A DNA stretch of 64,000 nt, from contig CAVRXQ010000006.1 in NCBI GenBank assembly GCA_963725215.1, positions 186,001 through 250,000 on the forward strand, in the 5' to 3' direction. A model generated the notes under the pieces. The model had not been told where the DNA came from and made no database searches. It saw only the letters and a program-made list of their open reading frames with translations. This stretch comes from CAVRXQ01 sp963725215. Its GTDB lineage: Bacteria; Actinomycetota; Acidimicrobiia; Acidimicrobiales; Bog-793. Of the stretch, positions 31,606 through 40,945 are shown piece by piece. Each line of letters starts with the position of its first letter. Position 1 is the first letter of the stretch. A program made the translations under genes and the position numbers.

Positions 31606-34286
31606 GGGTCAGCGTTGACGGACGGCAAGTCGAAGTTGGCGCTGGGGCAAGCATCCTTCATGCGATCCGCGCTGCGGGAGCGATGGTTCCCTCGCTGTGC
31701 TTTGACGAGCGCGTCTCGGCTGCGGGCAGCTGCCGAACCTGTCTCGTGGGCGTCGACGGGCATGCCGAGCCGATCTGTGCTTGCACGTCAACGGTGGCTG
31801 AAGGGATGTCGATCTCGACGAGCGACGCCGGGGCGTTGGCGTTTGCGCGGGCCAGTCTGGAGCTGATCGTCTCGGAGCTCCCTGAGCGGGCCTTGTCCGC
31901 CGATCCGAAGCGGAGCGAGCTCGTACGGGCCTGTCAGCAGCTCGGCGTCGATGTCGGCCGGTTCCGCGGCGCGCGACATACGCGAGGGCGCGACGACTCA
32001 CACCCGTATGTGAAGTTCGATGCAGATCTCTGCATCGCGTGTGGCCGATGCGTGCGGATGTGCGACGAGGTGCAAGGTACCTTCGCACTCAGCTTGGTCG
32101 GCCGCGGGTTCGAGACCGTCGTCTCTCCCGACGGCTCGGACTGGGCAAATTCGGGGTGCGTGGCGTGCGGCGGATGCGTCGACAGCTGTCCAACGGGCGC
32201 GCTGTCAGAACCCGGCCTGCTCGACCCGCGTCCCATCGATTCGGTCGTGGTTACGACGTGCGGGTACTGCGGAGTCGGATGCTCTCTCGACGTCCACACT
32301 CGCGCCGGAGAGGAGATCGCCGCGATCACGCCGACGCGGACAGCAGCGGTCAACCGCGGCCACGCGTGCGTCAAGGGTCGCTTTGCCCACGCGTTCGTTC
32401 GTTCGCGCGACCGGCTGACCGATCCGTTGATCCGGCGTAACGGCCGTTTGGAGCAAGGCAGTTGGGAGGAGGCGCTCGAGCACATATCGCGCGAGCTCAA
32501 GCGCATCAAGGAAACCCATGGTCCGGACTCGATCGCGGCGATCTCGTCTTCGCGCGCCTCGAACGAAGAGAACTACATGCTGCAGAAGCTCATGCGCGCG
32601 GTTATCGGCACAAACAACGTCGACAACTGCTCGCGGCTTTGCCACGCGCCAACCGCGGCGGGTCTCACTGCGAGCTTCGGGCTCGCGGGAGGAACGGGGC
32701 CGTTCGAGGAGATGGATCATTCCGAGTGCTTCCTCGTCGTTGGGGCGAATCCAACCGAGGCACACCCTGTCGTAGGTGCCCGCATCAAGCAGCGGGTCCT
32801 CGCCGGCGCGAGCCTCGTGGTCATCGACCCCCGCAGGACTGAGATCGCTCGATATGCCGACGTCCATCTGGCGGGTCGTCCCGGGTCGAATGTTGCGGTC
32901 TTCCATGGGTTAGCCCACGTCCTGCTCGATGAAGAGCTGGTCGATCGCGTTTTCCTCGACGACCGAACCGAGGGCTTCGACGAGCTCGAAGCCCTATTGC
33001 GCGATTACTCGCCCGAAGCTGTGGAGGAGATCTCGGGCGTCCCGGCCGAGGATGTGCGTCGAGCCGCTCGGATCTACGCGCGCGGCCCCTGTTCAGCGAT
33101 CGTGTACGGACTCGGAGTGACCGAGCACGCCCACGGAACGGACGGCGTTCGGTCGCTCGCCAACCTCGCGCTGTTGACCGGGAACGTGGGAAGGGCGTCA
33201 GGCGGTGGCGTCTATCCGCTCCGCGGCCAGAACAACGTTCAAGGCGCTGCGGACCTCGGCACCCTTCCGGACCTCCTCCCCGGCTATCAGCGGCTGACCG
33301 ACGATGAGGCGGTCGCCCGATTTGAAGCCGAATGGGGGGTCGCGCTCTCCCGCCGCCCCGGGATGAGGATCCCGCAGATGTTCGACGCCGCTTTGGCGGG
33401 GAGGCTGAAAGCGCTCTACGTGTACGGCGAGGACATCGCGCAGACCGATCCGGACAGCAAGCGCGTCGTCGCGGCAATGGAAGCGTGCGAGCTCGTTATC
33501 TCCCAGGAGATCTTTCTGTCGCGCACGGCGGAGCTCGCCGACGTCGTCTTGCCCGGCTGCTCGTTCTTGGAGAAGGACGGCACCTTCGTCAACTTCGACC
33601 GGCGCTTCCAGCGCGTGCGCACCGCTTTGCCGCCTCCCGGCCGGGCGCGGTCGGACTTCGAAGTCATCGCCGCGGTTGCCAAAGCGCTCGGCGGCGACCT
33701 GGGCTGCACGTCGCCTGCCGACGCCCTCGAAGAGGTCGGCCGGTTGTGTCCGCACTACGCCGGGATCTCACATGGGCGGCTCGATCGGGAAGGTCCGCTT
33801 CACTGGCCGTGTCGTTCAGCACATGATCCCGGTGAGGCGATCCTTTACCGAGATCGGTTTGCCACCCCGAGCGGTCGCGCTCGAATCGCCGCCCCGCCGT
33901 ACCGCCCGCCGGGTGAGGAGCCGGACGCTAGCTACCCCTTTGTGCTCGTCACCGGTCGGCGGCTCGAGCATTACAACGCGGGCACGATGACGCGCAGGAC
34001 CGACAACCTGCGCCTGCGCGCGCATGGGTTCGTCGAGATGAACCCAGCTGACGCGATCCGGCTCGAACTTGTCGAAGGCGACATGGTCGAGGTCGCGAGC
34101 CGTCGCGGCGCGGTCACCGCCCCGTTGACTCTCACCGAGACCGTTGGTGTCGGACAGTTGTTCATGGACTTTCATTTTCCTGAAGTGCTCACGAACGCGT
34201 TGACGTCTGACGTGGTCGACACAGCTGGCTGTCCTGAGTACAAGGTGACCGCGGTTCGGGTGCACCAGCTGTTGTCCAAGTCCTGA
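31602..34286 (+). CDS. fdhA: Formate dehydrogenase catalytic (molybdopterin) subunit
   Basis: 894 residues, FdsA type. N-terminal [2Fe-2S] domain (Cys33, Cys44, Cys47 and Cys59/61), two [4Fe-4S] clusters (CIACGRCVRMC near 142, CVACGGCVDSC near 188), then the Mo/W-bisMGD domain with its own cluster (TTCGYCGVGCSLDV near 220). The active-site residue is Cys in SRLCHAPT (about 347), so no selenocysteine is needed. C-terminal MopB domain includes VLVTGRRLEHYNAGTMTRRT. GTG 31602 overlaps the previous stop. Oxidises formate to CO2; with formate-THF ligase downstream it sets the balance of one-carbon units. Confidence 0.93.
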   Translation: MRVSVDGRQVEVGAGASILHAIRAAGAMVPSLCFDERVSAAGSCRTCLVGVDGHAEPICACTSTVAEGMSISTSDAGALAFARASLELIVSELPERALSADPKRSELVRACQQLGVDVGRFRGARHTRGRDDSHPYVKFDADLCIACGRCVRMCDEVQGTFALSLVGRGFETVVSPDGSDWANSGCVACGGCVDSCPTGALSEPGLLDPRPIDSVVVTTCGYCGVGCSLDVHTRAGEEIAAITPTRTAAVNRGHACVKGRFAHAFVRSRDRLTDPLIRRNGRLEQGSWEEALEHISRELKRIKETHGPDSIAAISSSRASNEENYMLQKLMRAVIGTNNVDNCSRLCHAPTAAGLTASFGLAGGTGPFEEMDHSECFLVVGANPTEAHPVVGARIKQRVLAGASLVVIDPRRTEIARYADVHLAGRPGSNVAVFHGLAHVLLDEELVDRVFLDDRTEGFDELEALLRDYSPEAVEEISGVPAEDVRRAARIYARGPCSAIVYGLGVTEHAHGTDGVRSLANLALLTGNVGRASGGGVYPLRGQNNVQGAADLGTLPDLLPGYQRLTDDEAVARFEAEWGVALSRRPGMRIPQMFDAALAGRLKALYVYGEDIAQTDPDSKRVVAAMEACELVISQEIFLSRTAELADVVLPGCSFLEKDGTFVNFDRRFQRVRTALPPPGRARSDFEVIAAVAKALGGDLGCTSPADALEEVGRLCPHYAGISHGRLDREGPLHWPCRSAHDPGEAILYRDRFATPSGRARIAAPPYRPPGEEPDASYPFVLVTGRRLEHYNAGTMTRRTDNLRLRAHGFVEMNPADAIRLELVEGDMVEVASRRGAVTAPLTLTETVGVGQLFMDFHFPEVLTNALTSDVVDTAGCPEYKVTAVRVHQLLSKS

Positions 34287-34788
34287 GTCTCGGAACTCAC
34301 CGAGATCGGCGGTCTTCGTCGCCATCTAAGAGATCTCATCGGCTTTATCGCTGCCAGAACCGAGGACGAGCCCGAGATCGGGCTGCTGCGGGCGAGCCCG
34401 CATTCGATGGTCCTGCGGTGGTCGCGAGGGATCCGACCGCCTGTGACGAGACCAGGTTGCGGCGCTGGCGCGTTCGTCGCACTAGCGGTAAGAGGAAAAG
34501 CCTCTGAACAGGCGTTACTCAGCGCGCTTGGCGGGCTATGAGTTCAGGACATAACGGGCGCTTCTCGCGAGACATGGTGGACACCGACGGCGCGGGGGAG
34601 GAGGCCGGATTCTCAGGGACGACTTTTCGTCGCCCGTCCTGATTTTCGGCGTTTCGCGGGAGAAAGGGCTCACGCCAGGTCCATCGGCCCTGCCGAGACG
34701 CCGTGCGCCTCGTTAGGTTCGGGCGTGACCTGCGTCGCAAGGCTGAATGCCAGGGGCGCCCGTTGATTCCGAAGGAGTGGGCGTAGAG
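34287..34788. other. Intergenic region between formate dehydrogenase and formate-THF ligase
   Basis: 502 bp without a believable gene; long minus-strand frames here are shadows. Two adjacent small stems lie at 34369-34384 (AGCCCGA-GA-TCGGGCT) and 34388-34401 (GCGGGC-GA-GCCCGC), possibly a terminator for fdhA, though without a T-run. No tetrahydrofolate or ZTP riboswitch signature was recognised. Confidence 0.4.
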
Positions 34789-36480
34789 ATGACGAGCACG
34801 CTCGAAATTGGACGGCAGGCCCGTATGAGGCCGATCGAGGAGATCGCGCGGCAGATGGGAATTGACCGTCGCTATCTGACTCATTTTGGCGAGCACATCG
34901 CGAAGATCGATCTCGAATCCCTCGCGGCGTTGCAGGATCGTCCACGGGCGCGGTACGTGGTCGTCACCGCCCTCACTCCAACCCCATACGGAGAAGGGAA
35001 GACAACGACCACGCTCGGGCTCGGTGAGGCAATGCAACACATCGGTCACAGCGCGACGGTGTCGATCCGGCAGGGCTCGATGGGACCGACCTTCGGCATC
35101 AAAGGCGCCGCGGCGGGGGGCGGACACAGCCAGGCAGTTCCGTTCGAGCCCCTCGCCCTCCACTTCACGGGCGACACCCACGCGGTCACTGCGGCACATG
35201 ACTTGCTGGCGGCGATCGTCGACAATCACCTCCATCAAGGCAACGACCGCGGCCTCGACCCTCACGGAATCACTTGGCGACGAGTGCTCGACGTCGACGA
35301 TCGCGCGCTGCGCAACATCGTCGTCGGCCTCGGCGACGCGAAGGACGGGGTGCCGAGGCAGACCGGATTTGATATCTCGGCTGCGTCCGAAGTGATGGCG
35401 GTACTCGCGCTCGCGACTTCGGTACAGGACATGCGAGAACGCATCGGACGGATCGTCGTCGGATACACGAAGAACGGGGAGCCGGTTACTGCCGAGGATC
35501 TCCACGCAGCGGGAGCGATGGCGGTGATGCTCCTCGATGCGATCAAGCCGAATCTCGTTCAGACCCTCGAGAACACCCCGGTGATCGTGCACGCAGGCCC
35601 CTTCGGCAACATCGCTCACGGAAACTCGTCGGTGCTCGGAGATCTCGTAGGCATCCACAGTTCCGAATACCTGATCACGGAAGCTGGTTTTGCCGCGGAC
35701 ATGGGCGCAGAGAGGTTCTTCAACATCAAATGCCGAGTCTCCGGGCTCACGCCCGATGCGGCGGTAGTGGTGGCGACCGTCCGCGCCCTGAAGGTGCATT
35801 CGGGCAGGTATCGGGTCGTCGCGGGACGTCCGCTTCCGGACGGCTTGGAGAGTGAGAGCCCAGATGACGTTTACGCGGGGATCGAGAACCTGAAGCATCA
35901 CGTCGAGATCGTGCGAGCACACGGGATCCCAGCGGTGATCGCGTTGAACGCCTTGCCGACCGACTTTGAATCAGAGTACGACGTCGTGCGCGAACTTGGG
36001 CAGGAACTCGGCGTACCGGTCACCGTCGCGCGCAACTTCGAACTCGGCGGAAAAGGTGCGAGCGAACTCGCCGAGGCTGTGGTTCAGGAGTCGGGAAAAC
36101 AGAACGACTTTCACTTCCTATACGAACTTCGCTCGCCACTCAAAGACAAGATCGAGTTGGTAGCGAAGCGGGTCTATGGCGCCGACGGCGTTGAATATTC
36201 GCCCCGCGCGGAACGCGAGTTGTCGCACTACGAGGCGCAAGGATTCGGCGACCTGCCCATCTGCGTCGCCAAAACCCAGTACTCCTTGTCCGCCGACCCG
36301 AGCAAAAAGGGCGTGCCGAAAGGTTGGCGGCTTCCCGTCCGTGAGGTGCGTTTGTCGGCTGGCGCGGGATTCGTTTATCCGATCTGTGGGGACATCGCGA
36401 CGATGCCCGGACTGGGGAGCCATCCGGTCGCCTTCGACATCGATATCGACGAGCACGGAGAGATCGTCGGCCTCTCATAA
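34789..36480 (+). CDS. fhs: Formate-tetrahydrofolate ligase
   Basis: 563-residue enzyme making 10-formyl-THF from formate, THF and ATP. Landmarks: TALTPTPYGEGKTTTTLGLGEAM (P-loop-like ATP site), SMGPTFGIKGAAAGGGHSQ, FNIKCRVSGLTPDAAVVVATVRALK, and the C-terminal GDIATMPGLGSHP. Length is typical. ATG 34789 is chosen; GTG 34777 just upstream is also possible. It stands alone after a 500-bp gap but next to formate dehydrogenase, linking formate use to folate one-carbon metabolism. Confidence 0.95.
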   Translation: MTSTLEIGRQARMRPIEEIARQMGIDRRYLTHFGEHIAKIDLESLAALQDRPRARYVVVTALTPTPYGEGKTTTTLGLGEAMQHIGHSATVSIRQGSMGPTFGIKGAAAGGGHSQAVPFEPLALHFTGDTHAVTAAHDLLAAIVDNHLHQGNDRGLDPHGITWRRVLDVDDRALRNIVVGLGDAKDGVPRQTGFDISAASEVMAVLALATSVQDMRERIGRIVVGYTKNGEPVTAEDLHAAGAMAVMLLDAIKPNLVQTLENTPVIVHAGPFGNIAHGNSSVLGDLVGIHSSEYLITEAGFAADMGAERFFNIKCRVSGLTPDAAVVVATVRALKVHSGRYRVVAGRPLPDGLESESPDDVYAGIENLKHHVEIVRAHGIPAVIALNALPTDFESEYDVVRELGQELGVPVTVARNFELGGKGASELAEAVVQESGKQNDFHFLYELRSPLKDKIELVAKRVYGADGVEYSPRAERELSHYEAQGFGDLPICVAKTQYSLSADPSKKGVPKGWRLPVREVRLSAGAGFVYPICGDIATMPGLGSHPVAFDIDIDEHGEIVGLS

Positions 36481-36502
36481 TCGCGTCTCATGACGCCACG
36501 AG

Positions 36503-36530
36503 TTCCACGGCGTGTAGCAGCGCCGTGGAA
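36503..36530. terminator. Bidirectional hairpin between convergent fhs and quinone oxidoreductase genes
   Basis: TTCCACGGCG (36503-36512) and CGCCGTGGAA (36521-36530), a perfect 10-bp stem with an 8-nt loop, in the 55-bp gap between convergent genes. No T-run, but the location fits a shared terminator. Confidence 0.7.
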
Positions 36531-36535
36531 TCGGC

Positions 36536-37504
36536 TCAATCCGTCGTGAGGAGAAGCTTTCCCGTCGTGCGTCGACCCTCGAGGTCGGAGTGGGCGCGAG
36601 CGGCCTCCCGCAGCGGGTAAGTCCCGCCGATTTCGATCGAAAGCCAGCCTTCCTCGAGCGCCGAGAACACCTCGCGAGCGCGCCACGCAAGCTCGCGGTC
36701 GTCGGCGACGTACGCGCCGAGCATGGGTCGCGTTACATAGAGGGAGTTTTGGCCGAGTCGGGCGAGGTCGAAGGGGGGAACGGGACCACTCGCGGCGCCG
36801 AAGAGAACGAGGTAGCCGCGCCGTGTGATCGCTTGCAGACTCATTTCGAAAGTCGCCGCACCAACGCCGTCGTAGACGACGGCGACGCCAAGCCCCGACG
36901 TCAGGCGCGCGACCTCGTCTTGGAACTCGTCGTATTCGACGACGAAATCCGCTCCCGCGGCCCGAGCGACGGCGGCCTTTTCCGGCGTCGAGGTCGTCGC
37001 GACGACTCTCGCGCCGAAGTGCTTCGCGAATTGGACCAGCAGTCGTCCCACGCCTCCCGCTGCTGCGTGGATCGCGACGTCATCGCCCGGGCGGACTTGA
37101 TAGGTGCTGACGATGAGGTAGTGCGCCGTGATTCCCTGAAGCATCACCGCCGCAGCATTGCGGAAGGAGACACCGTCGGGTATCCGCACGGATCGTCGTG
37201 CCTTCACGACAGCGCGCTCCGCGTAGCTACCAGGAGCGTCCAGCCACGTGACGCGATCGCCTGGCGAGAAGCCGGAGACCTCTGGTCCAACCGACAGCAC
37301 GGTTCCCGATCCCTCAGCGCCCGGAACAAACGGCGTTTCCCGCGCGTAGGGAGGACGCCCGATCCGGCCGTAGACGTCCATGAAGTTCACCCCGGCCGCC
37401 TCAACGCGGACGAGGAGTTCGCCCGCGGAAGCCTCCGGGTCGGGGACATCTTGGAGCTCGAGAACCTCGGGTCCGCCGTGGCGGCTGACGACGACGGCGC
37501 GCAA
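36536..37504 (-). CDS. NADPH:quinone oxidoreductase (zeta-crystallin-like MDR)
   Basis: 322-residue zinc-free medium-chain reductase. Starts MRAVVVSRHGGPEVLELQDVP; GRIGRPPYARETPFVPGAEGSGTV, NADPH-binding AAAGGVGRLLVQFAKHFGARVVAT, and C-terminal HSDLEGRRTTGKLLL are typical of QOR. The TTG at 37504 has GGGGAGGA seven bases upstream; the frame above it only shadows the ClC gene. Reduces quinones or enone substrates; exact substrate unknown. It follows the ClC gene after 59 bp on the same strand. Confidence 0.9.
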   Translation of the reverse strand: MRAVVVSRHGGPEVLELQDVPDPEASAGELLVRVEAAGVNFMDVYGRIGRPPYARETPFVPGAEGSGTVLSVGPEVSGFSPGDRVTWLDAPGSYAERAVVKARRSVRIPDGVSFRNAAAVMLQGITAHYLIVSTYQVRPGDDVAIHAAAGGVGRLLVQFAKHFGARVVATTSTPEKAAVARAAGADFVVEYDEFQDEVARLTSGLGVAVVYDGVGAATFEMSLQAITRRGYLVLFGAASGPVPPFDLARLGQNSLYVTRPMLGAYVADDRELAWRAREVFSALEEGWLSIEIGGTYPLREAARAHSDLEGRRTTGKLLLTTD

Positions 37505-37563
37505 CAGCGTCCTCCCCTTCGGATCTTGCGATCGAACAGTACCGGCGAAGCTTCGGAGAGCAA

Positions 37564-39102
37564 TCAGGAAGGAGCCACCGTCTGGGTGCGAGGTCGATCG
37601 ATGTCGACGCCACGCCGCAGGAGCTTCGTCGTGTAGATCGTCCCGTATGTGAGCGCCTTCGACAATCCGACCGAGATCCCGACCGCGAGCATCACCGCCG
37701 CAGCGATGTGGAAATTCCCCGTCATTTCCGTTGCGCTCGCGATCGAGGTAAACGGGGCCCTGGTCGCCGCGCCGAACACCGCGCCCATCGCGATCACCCC
37801 GTAGAGCGCGGGGTGTCCCGCAGCGGATCCGAACGTGTCGTTCGCGACGAAGCCGAACGCGGTGCCCGTCATCGCGCCGGCAAAAAGGGAAGGGGCGAAG
37901 ATGCCGCCTGATCCCCCGATCCCCAAGGTGACACTCGTCGCGACAATTTTCGCCACGGCGAGCGCAACGAGGAGCCACAACACCGTGTGGCCGTTCAACG
38001 CCTTTTCGATCACGGGGTACCCGACCCCGTAGAGGCCGGGTAACGCGAGGAGGAGCAACCCCAACAACACGCCCCCCACCGCGGGTCGTGCCCATTCGGG
38101 CCGACCCCTCCAGATTGCATCGAACAGGTCTTCGGTGCGGTAGAGAACGTTCTTGAACGCGACGCCGACGATGCCGCAGACGACACCCAAGACGATGACC
38201 AAGAGGTAACTCGTCGAATGCACGACGATGAGGTTGTGGGGGATAGAAGCGAAGATGGGCTGAGTACCGAAGGCTGCCCTGCTGATCAAGTCGGCGACCG
38301 CCGACGCGACAATCATCGGAAAGATCGCGTCGACGACAAAGGACCGAAGGATCAATTCGAAGCCGAAGAACGCACCGGTGATCGGCGCGTTGAACGTGCC
38401 GGAGATCCCGCCAGCGGCGCCGCACGCGACTAGGGCCATCATGCGGTTCTCGGGCATCTTGAGCACCTGGCCGACGGTCGACGCGAACGCCGAACCGATC
38501 TGCACGATCGGGCCCTCACGGCCGATGGAACCACCGGATCCGATGCAAAGCGCGGACCCCAGTGCCTTCACGATCGTCACCCGCGGCCGGATCCGACCCT
38601 TTTGCTCGACGACCGCGTACATCACCTCGGGTACGCCGTGTCCTCGCGCTTCCGGGGCGTATCGCTCGATGAGAGGGCCATACAAAAGGCCACCGATGAG
38701 CGGAGCGACGATGAAAAAGCCGAGCCCGAGGAACGCGAGGTGGTCGCCCGGGGTGCGACCTTGCTGGCCGAACTGGTAGCTGCCTGTCGCGAGCCAGGTG
38801 AAACCGAAGATCATCCAGCGAAATGCGATCGCACCGACGCCCGCGGCGAATCCGACCAGCGCCGCGAGCAAGGTAAAGCCAAAACGGGAGGTCGCGAGCC
38901 AACGGCCGATGCGTTCGCCGGCGTCGCGTGGCCACGGCGCGAGGTGCAGAACTTCGCCGTTCGGCTCCATCTGATTCGTCGCGCCAAGCAGCCTGAACGG
39001 TGTCATCGACCGCACGTGAGCGAGCACGGCACGCGGTCTTCGCGCGTCAGCCCCGGCCGCGTCCTCGGGGCCGGAATCGTTCGGGCAATCGGGGGAAGCC
39101 AC
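37564..39102 (-). CDS. ClC-family chloride channel/transporter
   Basis: 512-residue membrane protein with about ten helices. Signature segments are SALCIGSGGSIGREGPIVQIGSAF (GREGP with the gating Glu), ACGAAGGISGTFNAPITGAFFGFE, and GGSGGIFAPSLFAGA (GxFxP). No C-terminal CBS domains. Start uncertain: GTG 39102 is the longest; ATG at 39006 or 38970 would trim a low-complexity N-terminus. It is divergent from a TetR regulator with a palindrome between them, so it is probably repressed by that regulator. Confidence 0.9.
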   Translation of the reverse strand: MASPDCPNDSGPEDAAGADARRPRAVLAHVRSMTPFRLLGATNQMEPNGEVLHLAPWPRDAGERIGRWLATSRFGFTLLAALVGFAAGVGAIAFRWMIFGFTWLATGSYQFGQQGRTPGDHLAFLGLGFFIVAPLIGGLLYGPLIERYAPEARGHGVPEVMYAVVEQKGRIRPRVTIVKALGSALCIGSGGSIGREGPIVQIGSAFASTVGQVLKMPENRMMALVACGAAGGISGTFNAPITGAFFGFELILRSFVVDAIFPMIVASAVADLISRAAFGTQPIFASIPHNLIVVHSTSYLLVIVLGVVCGIVGVAFKNVLYRTEDLFDAIWRGRPEWARPAVGGVLLGLLLLALPGLYGVGYPVIEKALNGHTVLWLLVALAVAKIVATSVTLGIGGSGGIFAPSLFAGAMTGTAFGFVANDTFGSAAGHPALYGVIAMGAVFGAATRAPFTSIASATEMTGNFHIAAAVMLAVGISVGLSKALTYGTIYTTKLLRRGVDIDRPRTQTVAPS

Positions 39103-39129
39103 GTCAGGGACCGTCCAAAGCCTAGAGAG

Positions 39130-39149
39130 GTTCCGTACTAGTACGCAAC
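39130..39149. promoter_or_regulatory. Palindromic operator between clc and tetR genes
   Basis: GTTCCGTAC-TA-GTACGCAAC: 9-bp arms with a single mismatch around a TA centre. It lies in the 68-bp gap between the divergent ClC and TetR genes, 21 bp from the TetR start. Size and symmetry fit a TetR-dimer operator controlling both genes. Confidence 0.65.
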
Positions 39150-39170
39150 TTCGATACCATTGCTAGCTAT

Positions 39171-39836
39171 ATGGCCACAAGCATGCGAAATGCGCGCCAC
39201 AGCCGCGACACCGGCGCGCCGAGGATGCGCGCTGAGTGGGGATCGACTTCGAGAGAGGACATCGTCCGCGCGGCGACTGAGGTCGTGCAGGCAGGCGGAT
39301 TCGAAACGATGACGATCCGCAGCCTCGCCACGATGCTCAACGTCGCGCCGATGACGCTTTACGGCCACGTGAAGGACAAGGACGATCTCGTCCGCGAGGT
39401 CGTCGACCGGTTGCTGGCGCGCGAATGGAAGACGAAGGTCCTGAAGTCCGATTGGAGACGCTGGGTCGTCTCGGTCTCCGATCGTCTGCGGAGGTTCCTC
39501 GTCGGCCAGCCGGCAGCCCTTCATGTGTATTTGCGCGGACCCGTGACATCCGACAGCGCGATCGGGCGGATGGAAGAGATGCTCTCCGTGTTGGAACAAG
39601 CGACCGGGGACAGTGCATCCGCGCAGCGCGCGTACGCCGCAATCCATACCTACACGGTGGGCTTTGCCTCGCTCGAGGCGTCGCGCTCCTCGTGGCAGCG
39701 GCGTCGCGACGGGGAAGAGGACACGATCGCGCGTGAGCTCGGCTCCTACACCTCGAGCCGTCAGTTCAGTGAAGGGCTCGGATACATCCTCGACGGGATC
39801 GAGGCGCGCGCGTTGCGACGAGTCAGAACTCGCTAG
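39171..39836 (+). CDS. TetR-family transcriptional regulator
   Basis: 221 residues. N-terminal HTH: TSREDIVRAATEVVQAGGFETMTIRSLATMLNVAPMTLYGHVKDKDDL is the canonical TetR_N pattern. The C-terminal ligand domain resembles TetR_C (length and IHTYTVGFASLEASR), with unknown effector. Divergent to the ClC gene across a palindrome. Likely a local, ligand-released repressor of itself and the ClC-quinone oxidoreductase unit. Confidence 0.9.
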   Translation: MATSMRNARHSRDTGAPRMRAEWGSTSREDIVRAATEVVQAGGFETMTIRSLATMLNVAPMTLYGHVKDKDDLVREVVDRLLAREWKTKVLKSDWRRWVVSVSDRLRRFLVGQPAALHVYLRGPVTSDSAIGRMEEMLSVLEQATGDSASAQRAYAAIHTYTVGFASLEASRSSWQRRRDGEEDTIARELGSYTSSRQFSEGLGYILDGIEARALRRVRTR

Positions 39837-39931
39837 CACGTCTGCGCGAATGCGGCGCGACGTGGTTCCTCGCTAGCTTCGCGACCACATCCCGCGATCG
39901 AGCGGGACGGCCCTCAAGGCAGGAGGAGCGC

Positions 39932-40945
39932 ATGCAGCTCGGCATGGTCGGCTTGGGGCGGATGGGGGCGAACATGGTCCGCCGGTTGATGAAGGCGGGT
40001 CACGAGTGCGTCGTGTATGACCTCAACGCGGCTGCGGTCACGGCTCTCAGCAACGAAGGAGCGACGGGCGCTCATTCGGTGGAGGAGTTCGTGCTACATC
40101 TCGCGCCGCCGCGCAACGTCTGGATGATGGTTCCGGCCGGGGTGACCGGGAAGACGATCGAAAGCCTCGCCGGACATCTCCAAAAGGCCGACACGCTGAT
40201 CGACGGCGGCAACTCCTACTACCGCGATGACATCGATCGGGCAGAGGAGCTTCGCAAGAAAGGTTTGCACTACGTCGACGCCGGAACGAGCGGCGGGGTG
40301 TGGGGACTAGAGCGCGGGTTCTGCCTAATGATCGGTGGGGATGACGAGGCGGTGGATCGACTCGCGCCGATATTCGAGGCGCTCGCACCTGGGCCCGGAG
40401 AGGTCTCGCGAACGCCCGGTCGATCCGGCTCTCCGTCACCGTCTGAGCAAGGATGGCTGCACTGCGGGTCGAATGGCGCCGGTCATTTCGTGAAGATGGT
40501 TCACAACGGGATCGAGTACGCGGTGATGGCCGCGTACGCAGAAGGACTGAACATCTTGAAGAACGCGGACGTCGGCGCAACTCGTCGCGTCGACGACGCG
40601 GAGACCGCTCCCTTGCGAGACCCGAAGTACTACCGCTACGAGCTCAACTTGCCCGAGATCGCCGAGGTGTGGAGGCGAGGCAGCGTGATCGCTTCGTGGC
40701 TGCTCGACCTCACCGCGGAGGCGTTGTACGCGGATCCCCAACTCGCCCAGTTCGAAGGCCGGGTCTCGGACTCCGGCGAGGGCCGCTGGACGAGTATCGC
40801 GGCGATCGACGAGGGGGTGCCGGCGACCCTGTTGACGGCGGCGTTGTATTCCCGCTTCGGATCGCAAGGAGCGGCGCTCTTCTCCGACAAGGTGGAGTCC
40901 GCGCAGCGCAAGGCCTTCGGCGGCCACGAGGAGAAAAAGGAGTGA
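39932..40945 (+). CDS. gnd: 6-phosphogluconate dehydrogenase (decarboxylating), short type
   Basis: 337-residue enzyme converting 6-phosphogluconate to ribulose 5-phosphate and CO2. NAD(P) site MVGLGRMGANMVRRLMKAGH, substrate motif DAGTSGGVWGLERGFCLMIGGD, catalytic Lys/Asn in GHFVKMVHNGIEY. The short form (about 300-340 aa, GndA/YqeC type) is often NAD-preferring; this one reads YDLN after beta-2. RBS AGGAGG precedes ATG 39932. First gene of gnd-pgi-zwf; its stop overlaps the pgi GTG. Confidence 0.93.
   Translation: MQLGMVGLGRMGANMVRRLMKAGHECVVYDLNAAAVTALSNEGATGAHSVEEFVLHLAPPRNVWMMVPAGVTGKTIESLAGHLQKADTLIDGGNSYYRDDIDRAEELRKKGLHYVDAGTSGGVWGLERGFCLMIGGDDEAVDRLAPIFEALAPGPGEVSRTPGRSGSPSPSEQGWLHCGSNGAGHFVKMVHNGIEYAVMAAYAEGLNILKNADVGATRRVDDAETAPLRDPKYYRYELNLPEIAEVWRRGSVIASWLLDLTAEALYADPQLAQFEGRVSDSGEGRWTSIAAIDEGVPATLLTAALYSRFGSQGAALFSDKVESAQRKAFGGHEEKKE

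Noticed and set aside
31602..34286. Selenocysteine in formate dehydrogenase
   Set aside because: The active-site codon in SRLCHAPT is a normal cysteine codon and there is no in-frame TGA at that position.
34369..34401. Riboswitch upstream of fhs
   Set aside because: Two small GC stems are present but no tetrahydrofolate- or ZTP-riboswitch core sequence was recognised, and they lie about 390 bp from the start codon.
34519..35922. 467-codon open frame on the minus strand opposite fhs
   Set aside because: It is the antisense shadow of formate-tetrahydrofolate ligase; its translation is rich in Arg/His/Asp without any domain pattern, typical of GC-rich DNA.
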